Positions 42,344 through 50,303 of a stretch of DNA of 57,381 bases are shown piece after piece. Below the pieces are notes generated by a model, which was not told the origin of the DNA, did not search any database, and saw only the letters and a program-made list of their open reading frames with translations. Within the stretch, counting starts at the first letter, position 1, and each line of letters starts with the position of its first letter. This DNA is from Litorisediminicola beolgyonensis (GTDB lineage: Bacteria; Pseudomonadota; Alphaproteobacteria; Rhodobacterales; Rhodobacteraceae), in assembly GCF_042679605.1 (NCBI RefSeq), contig NZ_JBHTMU010000028.1, positions 1-57,381 of the forward strand, given 5' to 3'. A program made the translations under genes and the position numbers.

Positions 42344-42378
42344 AAAAAGGCCGCGCATGGGAAAAACCATGCACGGCC
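42344..42378 (-). terminator. Terminator after the lipoprotein gene
   Basis: On the minus strand GGCCGTGCATGG pairs with CCATGCGCGGCC (one wobble) over twelve bases round a six-base T-rich loop, followed by TTTTTCATT. It lies between the lipoprotein stop at 42407 and the PhoH start at 42260, separating the two transcription units. Confidence 0.85.
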
Positions 42379-42406
42379 CGGTGACATCTTGATGAACCTG
42401 CGGCGG

Positions 42407-42730
42407 TCAGAGCGGGTCTCCGATGATGGACGTGGAGCCGCCCTTGAAATCCCCCACCGTCGAGGTCGGTGGCGCGGCGCCCGAACAGACCGGCTTGCCG
42501 TATTTGTCGAGCCGCTGCGACAGGTAGCCTTCGACGCCGTCGTCGATGATCCAGTGGTCGCAGCCGTTCGGATCGATCCAGATACCGGCCTTGAGCTGGC
42601 TGAGATCCTTGGAATCGATGCCGCGGTCGATGGACTTGTCGGGGCCGTAGGCGCCGAAGCCCTCGCCCAGTTCGCATCCGGCCAGTGCAAAGGCGGCCAG
42701 CCCGAGAAGCGAAAGTTTTGTGATGGTCAT
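42407..42730 (-). CDS. Small lipoprotein with a GIW...DDGVEGY module
   Basis: The product has 107 residues from the ATG at 42730, after AGGAG. The signal peptide ends in a lipobox (ALAGC, Cys19), so it is probably lipid-anchored; with Glu at +2 the outer membrane is its likely destination. Residues 48-82 form a compact module with two Cys (NGCDHW and PVC) and DDGVEGY, shared with the OmpA protein encoded just upstream. The rest is Ser/Thr/Gly-rich. The module is not known to me; the pair of Cys could form a disulfide. It begins 12 bases after the OmpA gene stop, so the two are one operon. Confidence 0.78.
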   Translation of the reverse strand: MTITKLSLLGLAAFALAGCELGEGFGAYGPDKSIDRGIDSKDLSQLKAGIWIDPNGCDHWIIDDGVEGYLSQRLDKYGKPVCSGAAPPTSTVGDFKGGSTSIIGDPL

Positions 42731-42741
42731 GGCCACGCTCC

Positions 42742-43353
42742 TCAACGGATACAGATGATTTCGACGCGGCGGTTCTTCGCCATGCCCTCGGTCGTGGCGT
42801 TCGACGCCGCGGGCATCCGCTCGCCGTAGCCGCGGATGTCGACGATATTGGCGCCGACCGAGCGGCCCACCTTGGCGACCGCGTTGGCGCGGTTGTAGCT
42901 GAGCTTCATGTTGTATTCGTCGGAGGCCCGGCTGTCGGTATGGCCCGCGATCACGAAGGCCGTGGCCGAGGCGGAGCTGAAGAACTCGGCCAGGCGCTGC
43001 TTGCCGCCCGGAGAGATCGCGTAGCGGTCGGTGGCGAAGAACTGGTCGGTGTTCATCACGCCGCAGACATTGCCGCGGCGGCAGACCGGGATGCCTTTGC
43101 GGTTCACGTGGGGGCTCATGTAGCCCTCGACACCGTCATCCATGACCCAGTGCTCGCAGCCATCGGGATCGACCCAGATGCCGGGAATATATTGCTCGCC
43201 CACCACGACGGTTCGCGTGTTCTGGGTCGAGATCACGGGAGCGCCCAGGCTCTCCGTGTCGGCAAAGGCTGGCGCCGCTGTCACACTCATCGCCAGCGCG
43301 GTCAGCGCGGCGGCCAGGCGGCCCGTCCCGTAGATGTAGCTCCCCACAGCCAT
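42742..43353 (-). CDS. OmpA-family protein with a GIW...DDGVEGY module
   Basis: The product has 203 residues from the ATG at 43353, after AAGGGA; a longer frame upstream is not signal-like. A signal peptide (1-31) is followed by residues 57-91, the same Cys-containing module as in the lipoprotein (GCEHWVMDDGVEGY), then an OmpA/MotB peptidoglycan-binding domain (about 105-203) with AGHTDSRASDEYN, LSYNRANAV and NRRVEI. It should tether the outer membrane to peptidoglycan. Pal-like proteins normally have a lipobox; this one does not. It lies between miaB and phoH, genes that are usually neighbours. Confidence 0.87.
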   Translation of the reverse strand: MAVGSYIYGTGRLAAALTALAMSVTAAPAFADTESLGAPVISTQNTRTVVVGEQYIPGIWVDPDGCEHWVMDDGVEGYMSPHVNRKGIPVCRRGNVCGVMNTDQFFATDRYAISPGGKQRLAEFFSSASATAFVIAGHTDSRASDEYNMKLSYNRANAVAKVGRSVGANIVDIRGYGERMPAASNATTEGMAKNRRVEIICIR

Positions 43354-43576
43354 GTCCCTTCCGATACCGTTGACTGCGCCCGTTTCGGCAGCGCGCAGGC
43401 GCGCACGACCGTTCAAACGCTTAATAGTCGCCAGAGTATCAACAAATTTTTTTCTGTGAAGCGAAAACCACAAGATATTGTAGCGGCCGGGGAAACAATC
43501 ACGAGCCGTGACCGGCGGGCACCAAGGGTCGAATGAGGTCGATCAGCGGCCCCCTCTCGGGACGGCGCATAGACGC

Positions 43577-44890
43577 TCAGAGCGTCACGAGCTCGCCCAT
43601 CAGCGAGTTCGGACCGCTTTCCACGATGCGGACGCGCCTCAGATCTCCCGGAGCGATACCGTCCGCGGCGACATGCACGGCATGGAGATGGTCGGACTTG
43701 CCCACCATCTGCCCCGCGAACCGTCCCGGTTTTTCGAACAATACGCCGACCTCGCGCCCGACCATCGCGTCCTGCGCGGCGCGCTGGTGCTTGACAAGAA
43801 GGGCCTGAAGCCGCTGGAGACGCTCGTCCTTCACCTCTTCGGACAGCTGATCGCGCTCTGCGGCAGGCGTGCCCGGGCGGGTCGAGTACTTGAAGGAGAA
43901 GGCCGAGCCGTAGCGGACCTCGTCGATCAGATCGAGGGTCGCCTGGAAGTCCTCTTCGGTCTCCTCGGGAAAGCCCACGATGAAATCGCCGGAGAGATGC
44001 AGGTCGGGACGCGCGGCGCGGAGCCGCTCGATCAAGCGGACGTACTCCTCGGCGGTGTGCTGGCGGTTCATCCGCTTCAGGATCCGGTCGGAGCCCGCCT
44101 GCACCGGCAGGTGCAGGTAGGGCATGAGTTTCTCGCATTCGCCATGTGCCGCGATGAGCGCGTCGTCCATGTCGTTCGGATGCGAGGTCGTGAAGCGGAT
44201 GCGCAGAAGCCCGTCGATCTCGGCCAGCGCGTGGATCAGGCCCGCGAGTCCGCCCTCGTGCCCGTGATAGGCGTTGACGTTCTGACCGAGAAGCGTGATC
44301 TCGCGCACGCCGCGCTTGACCAGATCGTGCGCCTCGGCGATCACGCGGTCCGCCGGGCGCGACACTTCGGCCCCGCGCGTATAGGGCACGACGCAGAAGG
44401 CACAGAACTTGTCGCAGCCCTCCTGCACGGTCAGAAACGCCGTCGGCCCGCGCGCGGCCTTGGGGCGCGCGGCGAGATGGGCGAACTTGTCCTCTTCCGG
44501 AAATTCCGTGTCGAGCGCCTTGGCCCCTGCCCCGGCCCGCGCGGCAAGTTCGGGCAGGCGATGGTAGCTCTGCGGTCCGACCACGAGATCGACCATCGGC
44601 TGGCGCCGCATGATCTCTTCGCCCTCGGCCTGGGCGACGCAGCCCGCAACGCCGATCTTGAGGTCGGGTTTCTCGGCCTTGAGGCTCTTGTAGCGACCGA
44701 GCTCGGAATAGACCTTTTCGGCGGCGCGTTCACGGATGTGGCAGGTGTTCAGCAGGATCATGTCCGCATCGTCGGGACGATCCGTGGTGACATAGCCCTC
44801 GCCGCCCAGCGCTTCGGACATGCGCTCGCTGTCATAGACGTTCATCTGACAGCCATAGGTCTTGATGAAGAGCTTTTTCGGCTGGGTCAT
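43577..44890 (-). CDS. miaB: tRNA-2-methylthio-N6-dimethylallyladenosine synthase
   Basis: The product has 437 residues from the ATG at 44890 (MTQPKKLFIKTYGCQMN), GGAG lying eight bases before it; a longer frame to 44968 does not extend the family. Three N-terminal Cys (YGCQMN, NTCHIR, AGCVAQ) bind the auxiliary cluster, CDKFCAFC carries the radical-SAM 4Fe-4S cluster, and a TRAM domain forms the C-terminus. The enzyme adds a methylthio group to i6A37 of tRNAs. In related genomes phoH follows directly; here two envelope genes intervene. Confidence 0.96.
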   Translation of the reverse strand: MTQPKKLFIKTYGCQMNVYDSERMSEALGGEGYVTTDRPDDADMILLNTCHIRERAAEKVYSELGRYKSLKAEKPDLKIGVAGCVAQAEGEEIMRRQPMVDLVVGPQSYHRLPELAARAGAGAKALDTEFPEEDKFAHLAARPKAARGPTAFLTVQEGCDKFCAFCVVPYTRGAEVSRPADRVIAEAHDLVKRGVREITLLGQNVNAYHGHEGGLAGLIHALAEIDGLLRIRFTTSHPNDMDDALIAAHGECEKLMPYLHLPVQAGSDRILKRMNRQHTAEEYVRLIERLRAARPDLHLSGDFIVGFPEETEEDFQATLDLIDEVRYGSAFSFKYSTRPGTPAAERDQLSEEVKDERLQRLQALLVKHQRAAQDAMVGREVGVLFEKPGRFAGQMVGKSDHLHAVHVAADGIAPGDLRRVRIVESGPNSLMGELVTL

Positions 44891-45003
44891 CTCTGGCGCT
44901 CCGGCAACGGGGTCGAGGCCGGGGCATATCGCATCCGAGGCCCGGCTTGCAATGACCCCCGCTTTCACGAATTCTGAACCGCGGAACGGCAGAATGGGGC
45001 GCC

Positions 45004-45873
45004 ATGCGCTACGACTCTCTGGACAGCTTTCTCTCGACCGGCAAGGACGCGCTGGCCCGCGGGCCGGTGGCGCTGATCTTCATCGAGGACGAGGTCGAGA
45101 TCGACACCACGATCCGGCACCATCAGCAGCTGGGCTTTGCCGCGGTCGTGACCTTCATGCCTACCGTGTTCGCGCTGCCGCCCGATCTCGACGGTTTCGT
45201 GCACCGGGTGGATTACGACACCGCCGCCGAGGACGCGGCACAGAGCGCGGTCAACGCGATCATCCCTGCGGCACCGGGCGTCTGGCTTTATTACTGCTAC
45301 AACGCCGAATACCTGTTTCACCCGTTCTGCGAGACGCGGACCGTGGAAGAGATGCTGGCCTTTCACACCGAAGAGCGCCGCGACGCGATGCTCACCTATG
45401 TGATCGATCTCTACGCCGCCGATCTTGCGCGCAATCCGACGGCCGTGTCGCTCGACGAGGCGTTTCTCGATCGGTCGGGATATTACGCCCTGGCCCGGCA
45501 GGACGCCGCGAATCACAACCATCCGAAGGAACGGCAGCTCGATTTCTTCGGCGGGCTGCGCTGGCGCTACGAAGAGCACGTGCCCGCCGATCGGCGCAAG
45601 ATCGACCGCATCGCGCTCTTCAAGGCGAAGCCGAACCTGATGCTGAGGTCGGACCACACATTCTCGGACGAAGAATACAACACCTATGCCTGCCCCTGGC
45701 ACAACAACCTGACATCCGCGATCGTCAGCTTCCGAACCGCCAAGGCGCTGAAGCGCAACCCCGGCTCGGCCTTCGATATCGGAAGCTTCCAGTGGTACAA
45801 CTCGGCGCCGTTCGAATGGCATTCGCGGCAGCTTCTGGACCTGGGGCTGATGGAGCCTGGTCAGTGGTTCTGA
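45004..45873 (+). CDS. Glycosyltransferase-like protein of unknown specificity
   Basis: The product has 289 residues and no signal peptide or TM helix. ALARGPVALIFIEDEVEIDTT and the Tyr-rich YYCYNAEYLFHPFCETR segment resemble GT2/GT92-type enzymes that often lie in surface-glycan clusters, but I see no sure DXD and cannot name a substrate. The C-terminal half (KAKPNLMLRSDHTFSDEEYN..., a His/Trp-rich stretch) is shared by a family of roseobacter proteins. It starts a few bases from miaB on the other strand and ends in a palindrome cluster. Confidence 0.55.
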   Translation: MRYDSLDSFLSTGKDALARGPVALIFIEDEVEIDTTIRHHQQLGFAAVVTFMPTVFALPPDLDGFVHRVDYDTAAEDAAQSAVNAIIPAAPGVWLYYCYNAEYLFHPFCETRTVEEMLAFHTEERRDAMLTYVIDLYAADLARNPTAVSLDEAFLDRSGYYALARQDAANHNHPKERQLDFFGGLRWRYEEHVPADRRKIDRIALFKAKPNLMLRSDHTFSDEEYNTYACPWHNNLTSAIVSFRTAKALKRNPGSAFDIGSFQWYNSAPFEWHSRQLLDLGLMEPGQWF

Positions 45874-45881
45874 GCGGGCGG

Positions 45882-45949
45882 CGGCCTCCGGGACGGAGGC
45901 CGAACGAAATCCGGACCGGATTTCGCGCGGATTTCGGTTCGAAATCCGC
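45882..45949. repeat. Three adjacent palindromes between convergent genes
   Basis: Three hairpins follow each other: 45882-45902 (CGGCCTCC/GGAGGCCG, 9 bp), 45905-45925 (CGAAATCCG/CGGATTTCG, 9 bp, 3-base loop) and 45927-45949 (GCGGATTTCG/CGAAATCCGC, 10 bp, 3-base loop). The last two share GAAATCCG, so they can refold with each other. No T-run follows. They sit in the 90-base gap between convergent genes; a bidirectional terminator or a REP-like element is likely. Confidence 0.7.
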
Positions 45950-45963
45950 CTCGCCCGGGCCCC

Positions 45964-46638
45964 TCAGTCGAACTCTTCGGTGACGATGTCGCCATCCTCG
46001 ACGCCGATCTCTTTCAGTGCGCCCGAGATGTCCTCGATCATCTTGTCCGGCCCGCAGACATAGCACTTGCCCGCGCCCGGCGTGACATGCTGCGCCAGCA
46101 TTTCCTTGCCGATCATGCCCATGCAAAGCGGCGAGCTCGGCTCGTCTGTCACCGTGAACACGCATTTGAGCCCCGGCATCCGCTCGAACGTGTCGCGCAG
46201 GATGATGTCCTTCTCGGTCATGTTGGAGAAGATCAGCGTCGAGCCTTCGAGCGTCCCGTTTTCTTTGAGCCGCTTCTTCAGGATCGCGATGAACGGCGTG
46301 ATCCCGGCCCCGCCCGCGATGAACCAGCCCGCGCCCTTGTCGGCGATGGCGCCCCAGGGATCGTCGATCACCGCCTTGTCGCCCGGCTTCATCTTCGCGA
46401 TCTGCTCGGTCACCCCGTCATGCGACGGGTAGGACTTGATCACGAACTCGAGCATGTCGTCTTCGGGCAGCGAGGTGAAGGTGAAGGGACGCTTCTCGTC
46501 GCGCCACTCGTCGCGGTCGAGCGCCAGGTCGACGGCCTGGCCGGGTGCGAAGTCGAAGCCGTCCGGCCGGTCGAAGACGAGATGGTAGGTGTCGTGGGTG
46601 ACGGGCGTGATCGAGGTCAGGGTCAGCTTGTGGGACAT
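45964..46638 (-). CDS. FAD/NAD-binding oxidoreductase (ferredoxin-NADP+ reductase-like)
   Basis: The product has 224 residues. The FAD-binding part has FAPGQAVDLAL and RPFTFTSLP (the RxYS-type motif, here RPFTFTS). The NAD(P) part begins WFIAGGAGITPFIAIL, then CYVCGPDKMIEDI, and it ends in EEFD, as in the flavodoxin/ferredoxin reductase group. No ferredoxin domain is fused. It probably passes electrons between NAD(P)H and a small carrier not encoded nearby. A strong start: the ATG at 46638 just after AGAAGGAGC. It converges with the glycosyltransferase-like gene. Confidence 0.87.
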   Translation of the reverse strand: MSHKLTLTSITPVTHDTYHLVFDRPDGFDFAPGQAVDLALDRDEWRDEKRPFTFTSLPEDDMLEFVIKSYPSHDGVTEQIAKMKPGDKAVIDDPWGAIADKGAGWFIAGGAGITPFIAILKKRLKENGTLEGSTLIFSNMTEKDIILRDTFERMPGLKCVFTVTDEPSSPLCMGMIGKEMLAQHVTPGAGKCYVCGPDKMIEDISGALKEIGVEDGDIVTEEFD

Positions 46639-46689
46639 GAATCGGCTCCTTCTGTTGCCGATCCAACGCCCCCTGATGCGGCGGGTTCC

Positions 46690-47013
46690 TCAGATCGACG
46701 GATCGAAGGTGCAGGGCATCATATGCCCGCCGCTCGCCCGCTCGAGGGTTCCGTCCCGGAAGATGCCATGCGCGTAGGTCGCGCCGGTCAGATAGGACAC
46801 GCAGGTCAGCCCGGCCTGCATGATGTCGTTCTCGAATCCGGCCTCGCCGCCCATGGCCGCCGCCGCCTCCTCCCGGGTCATGCCCGGGGTGAGGCCCGGC
46901 ACGTCCTGCATAACCGGCATCGCGCCACCGGTCGGAGCCGTGCTCTGGGGTGCATCGCCACAGGCCGCGAGTGACAGGGACAGGATTGCCAGGACCGGGA
47001 TCGTCAGACGCAT
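46690..47013 (-). CDS. Small lipoprotein of unknown function
   Basis: The product has 107 residues from the ATG at 47013, after GAGGAGG. The signal peptide has a lipobox (LAACGDA, Cys at about 17). The mature chain contains PGLTPGMTREEAAAAMGG, a short pattern reminiscent of SmpA/BamE or SH3-like lipoproteins, and one later Cys pair (LTCVSYLTG, MMPCTF). No function is known. The gene lies 13 bases after fabI and is probably in its mRNA. Confidence 0.7.
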   Translation of the reverse strand: MRLTIPVLAILSLSLAACGDAPQSTAPTGGAMPVMQDVPGLTPGMTREEAAAAMGGEAGFENDIMQAGLTCVSYLTGATYAHGIFRDGTLERASGGHMMPCTFDPSI

Positions 47014-47026
47014 CGCGCTCGCCTCC

Positions 47027-47818
47027 TCAGAGATTGTCGTATTGCGGCATGCCGAGGACGTGGAAGCCGCCATCGACATGGATAACCTCGCCGGTCGTGC
47101 AGGCGCCCGCATCCGAGGCCAGCCAGACCGCCGTGCCGCCGACCGCGTCGAGCGTCGCATTGGCGCGCAGGGGCGCGTTCATGTCGGTGTGCTTGTAGGT
47201 CTTGCGCGCGCCACCGATGGCCGCCCCGGCCAGGGTCTTCATCGGTCCGGGCGAGATCGCGTTCACGCGGATGCCCTCGGGTCCCAGATCGTTGGCGAGG
47301 TAGCGCGTCGCGCTTTCCAGCGCCGCCTTGGCCACGCCCATCACGTTGTAATTCGGCACGACCTTGTTCGAGCCCTGATAGGTCAGCGTCAGGAGCGTCC
47401 CGCCCTTCTCGACCATCAGCGGATGGGCGCGCCGGGCGACCTCGATGAAGCTGTAGCAGGAGATGTCGAGCGACGCCTTGAAGTTCGCCCGGCTCGTGTT
47501 GAGGAACCGCCCCGTCAGCTCCGACTTGTCGGAAAAGGCGATGGCGTGGACGAGAAAATCGAGACTGTCCCAGCGCTCGCCGAGCGCCGCGAAGGCCGCA
47601 TCGAGCGACGCATCGTCGGTGACATCCACGTCGACCATGAAATCCGAGCCGACGCTTTCCGCCAGGGGCTTCAGCCGCGACCCGAAGGCCTCGCCCTGGT
47701 AGGTGAAGGCCAGCTCGGCCCCGGCCCCGGCCATCGCCTTGGCGATACCCCAGGCAATCGAGCGTTCGTTGGCGACGCCCATCACCAGACCGCGTTTTCC
47801 GTCGAGAACTCCGCTCAT
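47027..47818 (-). CDS. fabI: Enoyl-ACP reductase FabI
   Basis: The product has 263 residues. GVANERSIAWGIAKAMA is the NAD-binding start of FabI, VHAIAFSDKSELTG follows, and the catalytic Tyr-x6-Lys is in NYNVMGVAKAALE. The enzyme reduces enoyl-ACP in the last step of each fatty-acid elongation cycle and is the target of triclosan. It is next to fabB and fabA, the unsaturated-fatty-acid branch, in the usual alphaproteobacterial order. The ATG at 47818 lies 21 bases after the fabB stop. Confidence 0.95.
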   Translation of the reverse strand: MSGVLDGKRGLVMGVANERSIAWGIAKAMAGAGAELAFTYQGEAFGSRLKPLAESVGSDFMVDVDVTDDASLDAAFAALGERWDSLDFLVHAIAFSDKSELTGRFLNTSRANFKASLDISCYSFIEVARRAHPLMVEKGGTLLTLTYQGSNKVVPNYNVMGVAKAALESATRYLANDLGPEGIRVNAISPGPMKTLAGAAIGGARKTYKHTDMNAPLRANATLDAVGGTAVWLASDAGACTTGEVIHVDGGFHVLGMPQYDNL

Positions 47819-47839
47819 ATCCGCCGTCCCGTCCCGTGA

Positions 47840-49069
47840 TCAGTCTTTGAACTTGCTCAGAAGCATCGATCCGTTCGTGCCTCCGAAGCCGAAGGAGTTG
47901 GTCATGACCGTGTCGAGCCCAGCGTTCTCGACCAGCTCGGTCGCGATCTCCTCGGGCTTCAGCGCCGGGTCGAGGGTCTCGACATTGATCGAGGGCGTGA
48001 TGAAGTCGTGCTCGAGCATGAGAAGGCAGTAGATCGCCTCCTGTGCGCCGGTTGCGCCCTGGCTGTGGCCCGTCATCGACTTGGTCGAGCTGACCGGAGG
48101 CGTGCTGCCATCGCCGAAGACGCGGCGCACCGCCTCGATCTCTCCGACATCGCCCACAGGCGTCGAGGTGCCGTGCGCGTTGATATAGCCGACGCTGCGG
48201 CCTTCGGGCAGCGTCTGAAGCGCCAGCCGCATGGCGCGCTCGCCGCCCTCGCCCGAGGGCGCGACCATGTCGTGGCCGTCCGACGTGGCCCCGTAGCCGG
48301 TGACCTCGGCATAGATCTTGGCGCCGCGGGCCTTCGCGTGCTCCAGTTCCTCGAGCACCACGATGCCGCCGCCGCCGCCGATGACGAACCCGTCGCGGTT
48401 CGCGTCGAAGGCGCGCGAGGCACGCTCCGGCGTGTCGTTATACTTCGACGACATCGCGCCCATCGCGTCGAAGAGGCAGGACAGCGTCCAGTCCAGTTCC
48501 TCGCCGCCGCCCGCGAACATCAGGTCCTGCTTGCCCATCATGATCTGCTCGGCAGCGTTGCCGATGCAATGCAGCGAGGTCGAGCAGGCCGAGGTGATCG
48601 AGTAGTTGATGCCCTTAATCTTGAACGCGGTCGAGAGATTGGCCGAGATCGTCGAGGACATGCATTTCGGCACCGCGAAGGGGCCGATGCGCTTAGGGGC
48701 GCCGCTGTTCAGCACCGTCTGATGTGCCGCGAACATGGCACTGGTCGAGGGCCCGCCCGAACCCGCCACAAGACCGGTGCGCGGGTTGGAGATGTCGCTC
48801 TCTTCCAGACCGGCATCTGCGATGGCCTGGCTCATCGCGATATGCGCATAGGCCGCGCCCGGCCCCATGAACCGCAAAGTGCGCTTGTCGACATGCTCGG
48901 AGACGTCGAGCTTCACGTTGCCGGCGATCTGGCTTCGGAAGCCGTGCTCCTTCATGTCCTCGTTCGCGGTGATGCCGGATTTGCCGGCCTTGAGCGAGGC
49001 GAGGACCTCTTCGGCAGTGTTGCCGATGCTGGAGACGATCCCCAACCCTGTAACGACGACGCGGCGCAT
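47840..49069 (-). CDS. fabB: 3-oxoacyl-ACP synthase I (FabB)
   Basis: The product has 409 residues. The KAS catalytic Cys lies in SACSTSLHCIG, the two His in NAHGTSTPVGD and the STKSMTGHSQGATGAQE block, which is FabB-like. The enzyme elongates cis-3-decenoyl-ACP made by FabA and so sets unsaturated lipid content. It starts MRRVVVTGLGIVSS at 49069; about 120 bases separate it from fabA. Together with fabI and fabA it forms a fatty-acid cluster divergent from irr. Confidence 0.95.
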   Translation of the reverse strand: MRRVVVTGLGIVSSIGNTAEEVLASLKAGKSGITANEDMKEHGFRSQIAGNVKLDVSEHVDKRTLRFMGPGAAYAHIAMSQAIADAGLEESDISNPRTGLVAGSGGPSTSAMFAAHQTVLNSGAPKRIGPFAVPKCMSSTISANLSTAFKIKGINYSITSACSTSLHCIGNAAEQIMMGKQDLMFAGGGEELDWTLSCLFDAMGAMSSKYNDTPERASRAFDANRDGFVIGGGGGIVVLEELEHAKARGAKIYAEVTGYGATSDGHDMVAPSGEGGERAMRLALQTLPEGRSVGYINAHGTSTPVGDVGEIEAVRRVFGDGSTPPVSSTKSMTGHSQGATGAQEAIYCLLMLEHDFITPSINVETLDPALKPEEIATELVENAGLDTVMTNSFGFGGTNGSMLLSKFKD

Positions 49070-49189
49070 GCTCTCTCCCAGTCTTTATGCGGAATCTGTG
49101 TAGGCCAGTGCTGCCGGGAGGCGCAAGCAAACGATGGCCGATGCCGGGTCTCCGGCTGGCCTCTTCGCTCGCGCCCTGCGTCTCGCGGA

Positions 49190-49699
49190 TCAGCTTTCGC
49201 TGAGGGCCACCTTCATGTCCTTGACGAGATAGATGGTTTCGCCATCGGCCTCGACCCGGCCGTCGGCGACACCCATCGTCAGGCGGCGCGTCTGCACGGC
49301 CTTCGTGAAATCGACGTAATAGGTCAGCTTCTTGCGGTCGGGCCGGACCATGCCGGTGAGCTTCACCTCGCCCACACCGAGCGCGTAGCCGCGTCCCGGC
49401 CAGCCGCGCCAGCCGAGGTTGAAGCCGGTGAGCTGCCAGAGCCCGTCGAGACCCAGACAGCCGGGCATGATCGGGTTGCCGGGGAAATGGCACTCGAAGA
49501 ACCACAGGTCTGGGGTGATGTCGAACTCGGCAACGACGTGGCCCTTGCCATGCGGCCCGCCATCGCCCGAGATGTCGGTGATGCGGTCCATCATCAACAT
49601 CGGCGGCGCCGGAAGCTGGGCGTTGCCCGGCCCGAACAGCTCGCCCCGGGCGCATTTCAGGAGATCGTCCTTGTCGAAGCTGGTCGGATACTCGGCCAT
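49190..49699 (-). CDS. fabA: 3-hydroxydecanoyl-ACP dehydratase FabA
   Basis: The product has 169 residues. The single-hotdog active site is intact: CHFPGNPIMPGCLGLDGLWQL contains the catalytic His and, further on, the conserved Asp (GLDGLWQL). The enzyme dehydrates hydroxydecanoyl-ACP and isomerises the product to the cis-3 isomer, the branch point to unsaturated fatty acids. The ATG at 49699 comes after a weak GGCAG site. The gene lies back to back with irr, a common arrangement in Rhodobacteraceae. Confidence 0.96.
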   Translation of the reverse strand: MAEYPTSFDKDDLLKCARGELFGPGNAQLPAPPMLMMDRITDISGDGGPHGKGHVVAEFDITPDLWFFECHFPGNPIMPGCLGLDGLWQLTGFNLGWRGWPGRGYALGVGEVKLTGMVRPDRKKLTYYVDFTKAVQTRRLTMGVADGRVEADGETIYLVKDMKVALSES

Positions 49700-49812
49700 T
49701 GGCTGCCTGCCCTTTTGGTTGCCTTCCCTTGGCCGACCGCTCTATCAGAGCGCGTAACGCGCATGCAAGCCTGCCCATTTCCGCGGCTTTTGACGTGTCA
49801 TAGGCTTTTCAT

Positions 49813-49842
49813 TTGAAATTCTCCCGGTCCGACCGCTATATA
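49813..49842 (+). promoter_or_regulatory. Candidate promoter of irr
   Basis: TTGAAA (49813-49818) and TATATA (49837-49842) are 18 bases apart, putting a start near 49849, thirty bases before the irr ATG. The boxes are AT-rich and stand out in GC-rich DNA. Confidence 0.45.
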
Positions 49843-49879
49843 TCGGGTGGTTTCGAGATCCAGAGGACGGCACGGACGC

Positions 49880-50299
49880 ATGCAGAGCGACGCACAGAAG
49901 CGGGGACGGGAGTGGCTGAGCCAGGCCGATCTGCGACCGACGCGCCAACGCCTTGCGCTGGCCGAGCTTCTGGTCGGCGACGGCAAGAACCGCCATGTGA
50001 CCGCCGAAAGCCTCTTTGCCGCGGCCGAGGCGCGCGGCGAGAAGGTGTCGCTTGCGACCGTCTACAACACGCTCCGCGCCTTCTGCGATGCGGGGCTGAT
50101 GCAGGAAGTCACCGTCGACGGCACGAAGAGCTATTTCGACACCAACACCCACGACCATCCGCATTTCTTCTGGGAGGATGACGGCACGCTCACCGACGCG
50201 CCCGCCGACCAGTTGGAAATCGCGCGGCTTCCGTCGGTGCCCGACGGTGCCGAGATCGCGTCGGTCGATGTGGTGATCCGTCTGCGCCGCGCGCCCTGA
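49880..50299 (+). CDS. irr: Iron-response regulator Irr (Fur family)
   Basis: The product has 139 residues from the ATG at 49880; an earlier in-frame ATG at 49847 is within the promoter. The N-terminal winged helix contains LRPTRQRLALAELLV and ATVYNTLRAFCDAG, and THDHPHFFWEDDG is the His-rich segment that in Irr proteins takes part in heme/metal sensing. Irr replaces Fur as the main iron regulator in many alphaproteobacteria and is degraded when heme is plentiful. The divergent fabA neighbour is a conserved arrangement. Confidence 0.88.
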   Translation: MQSDAQKRGREWLSQADLRPTRQRLALAELLVGDGKNRHVTAESLFAAAEARGEKVSLATVYNTLRAFCDAGLMQEVTVDGTKSYFDTNTHDHPHFFWEDDGTLTDAPADQLEIARLPSVPDGAEIASVDVVIRLRRAP

Positions 50300-50303
50300 G
50301 CGC

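Noticed and set aside
48008..49816. Plus-strand frame of about 600 codons opposite fabB and fabA
   Set aside because: Antisense of two certain genes with intact active sites; composition is typical of a shadow frame.
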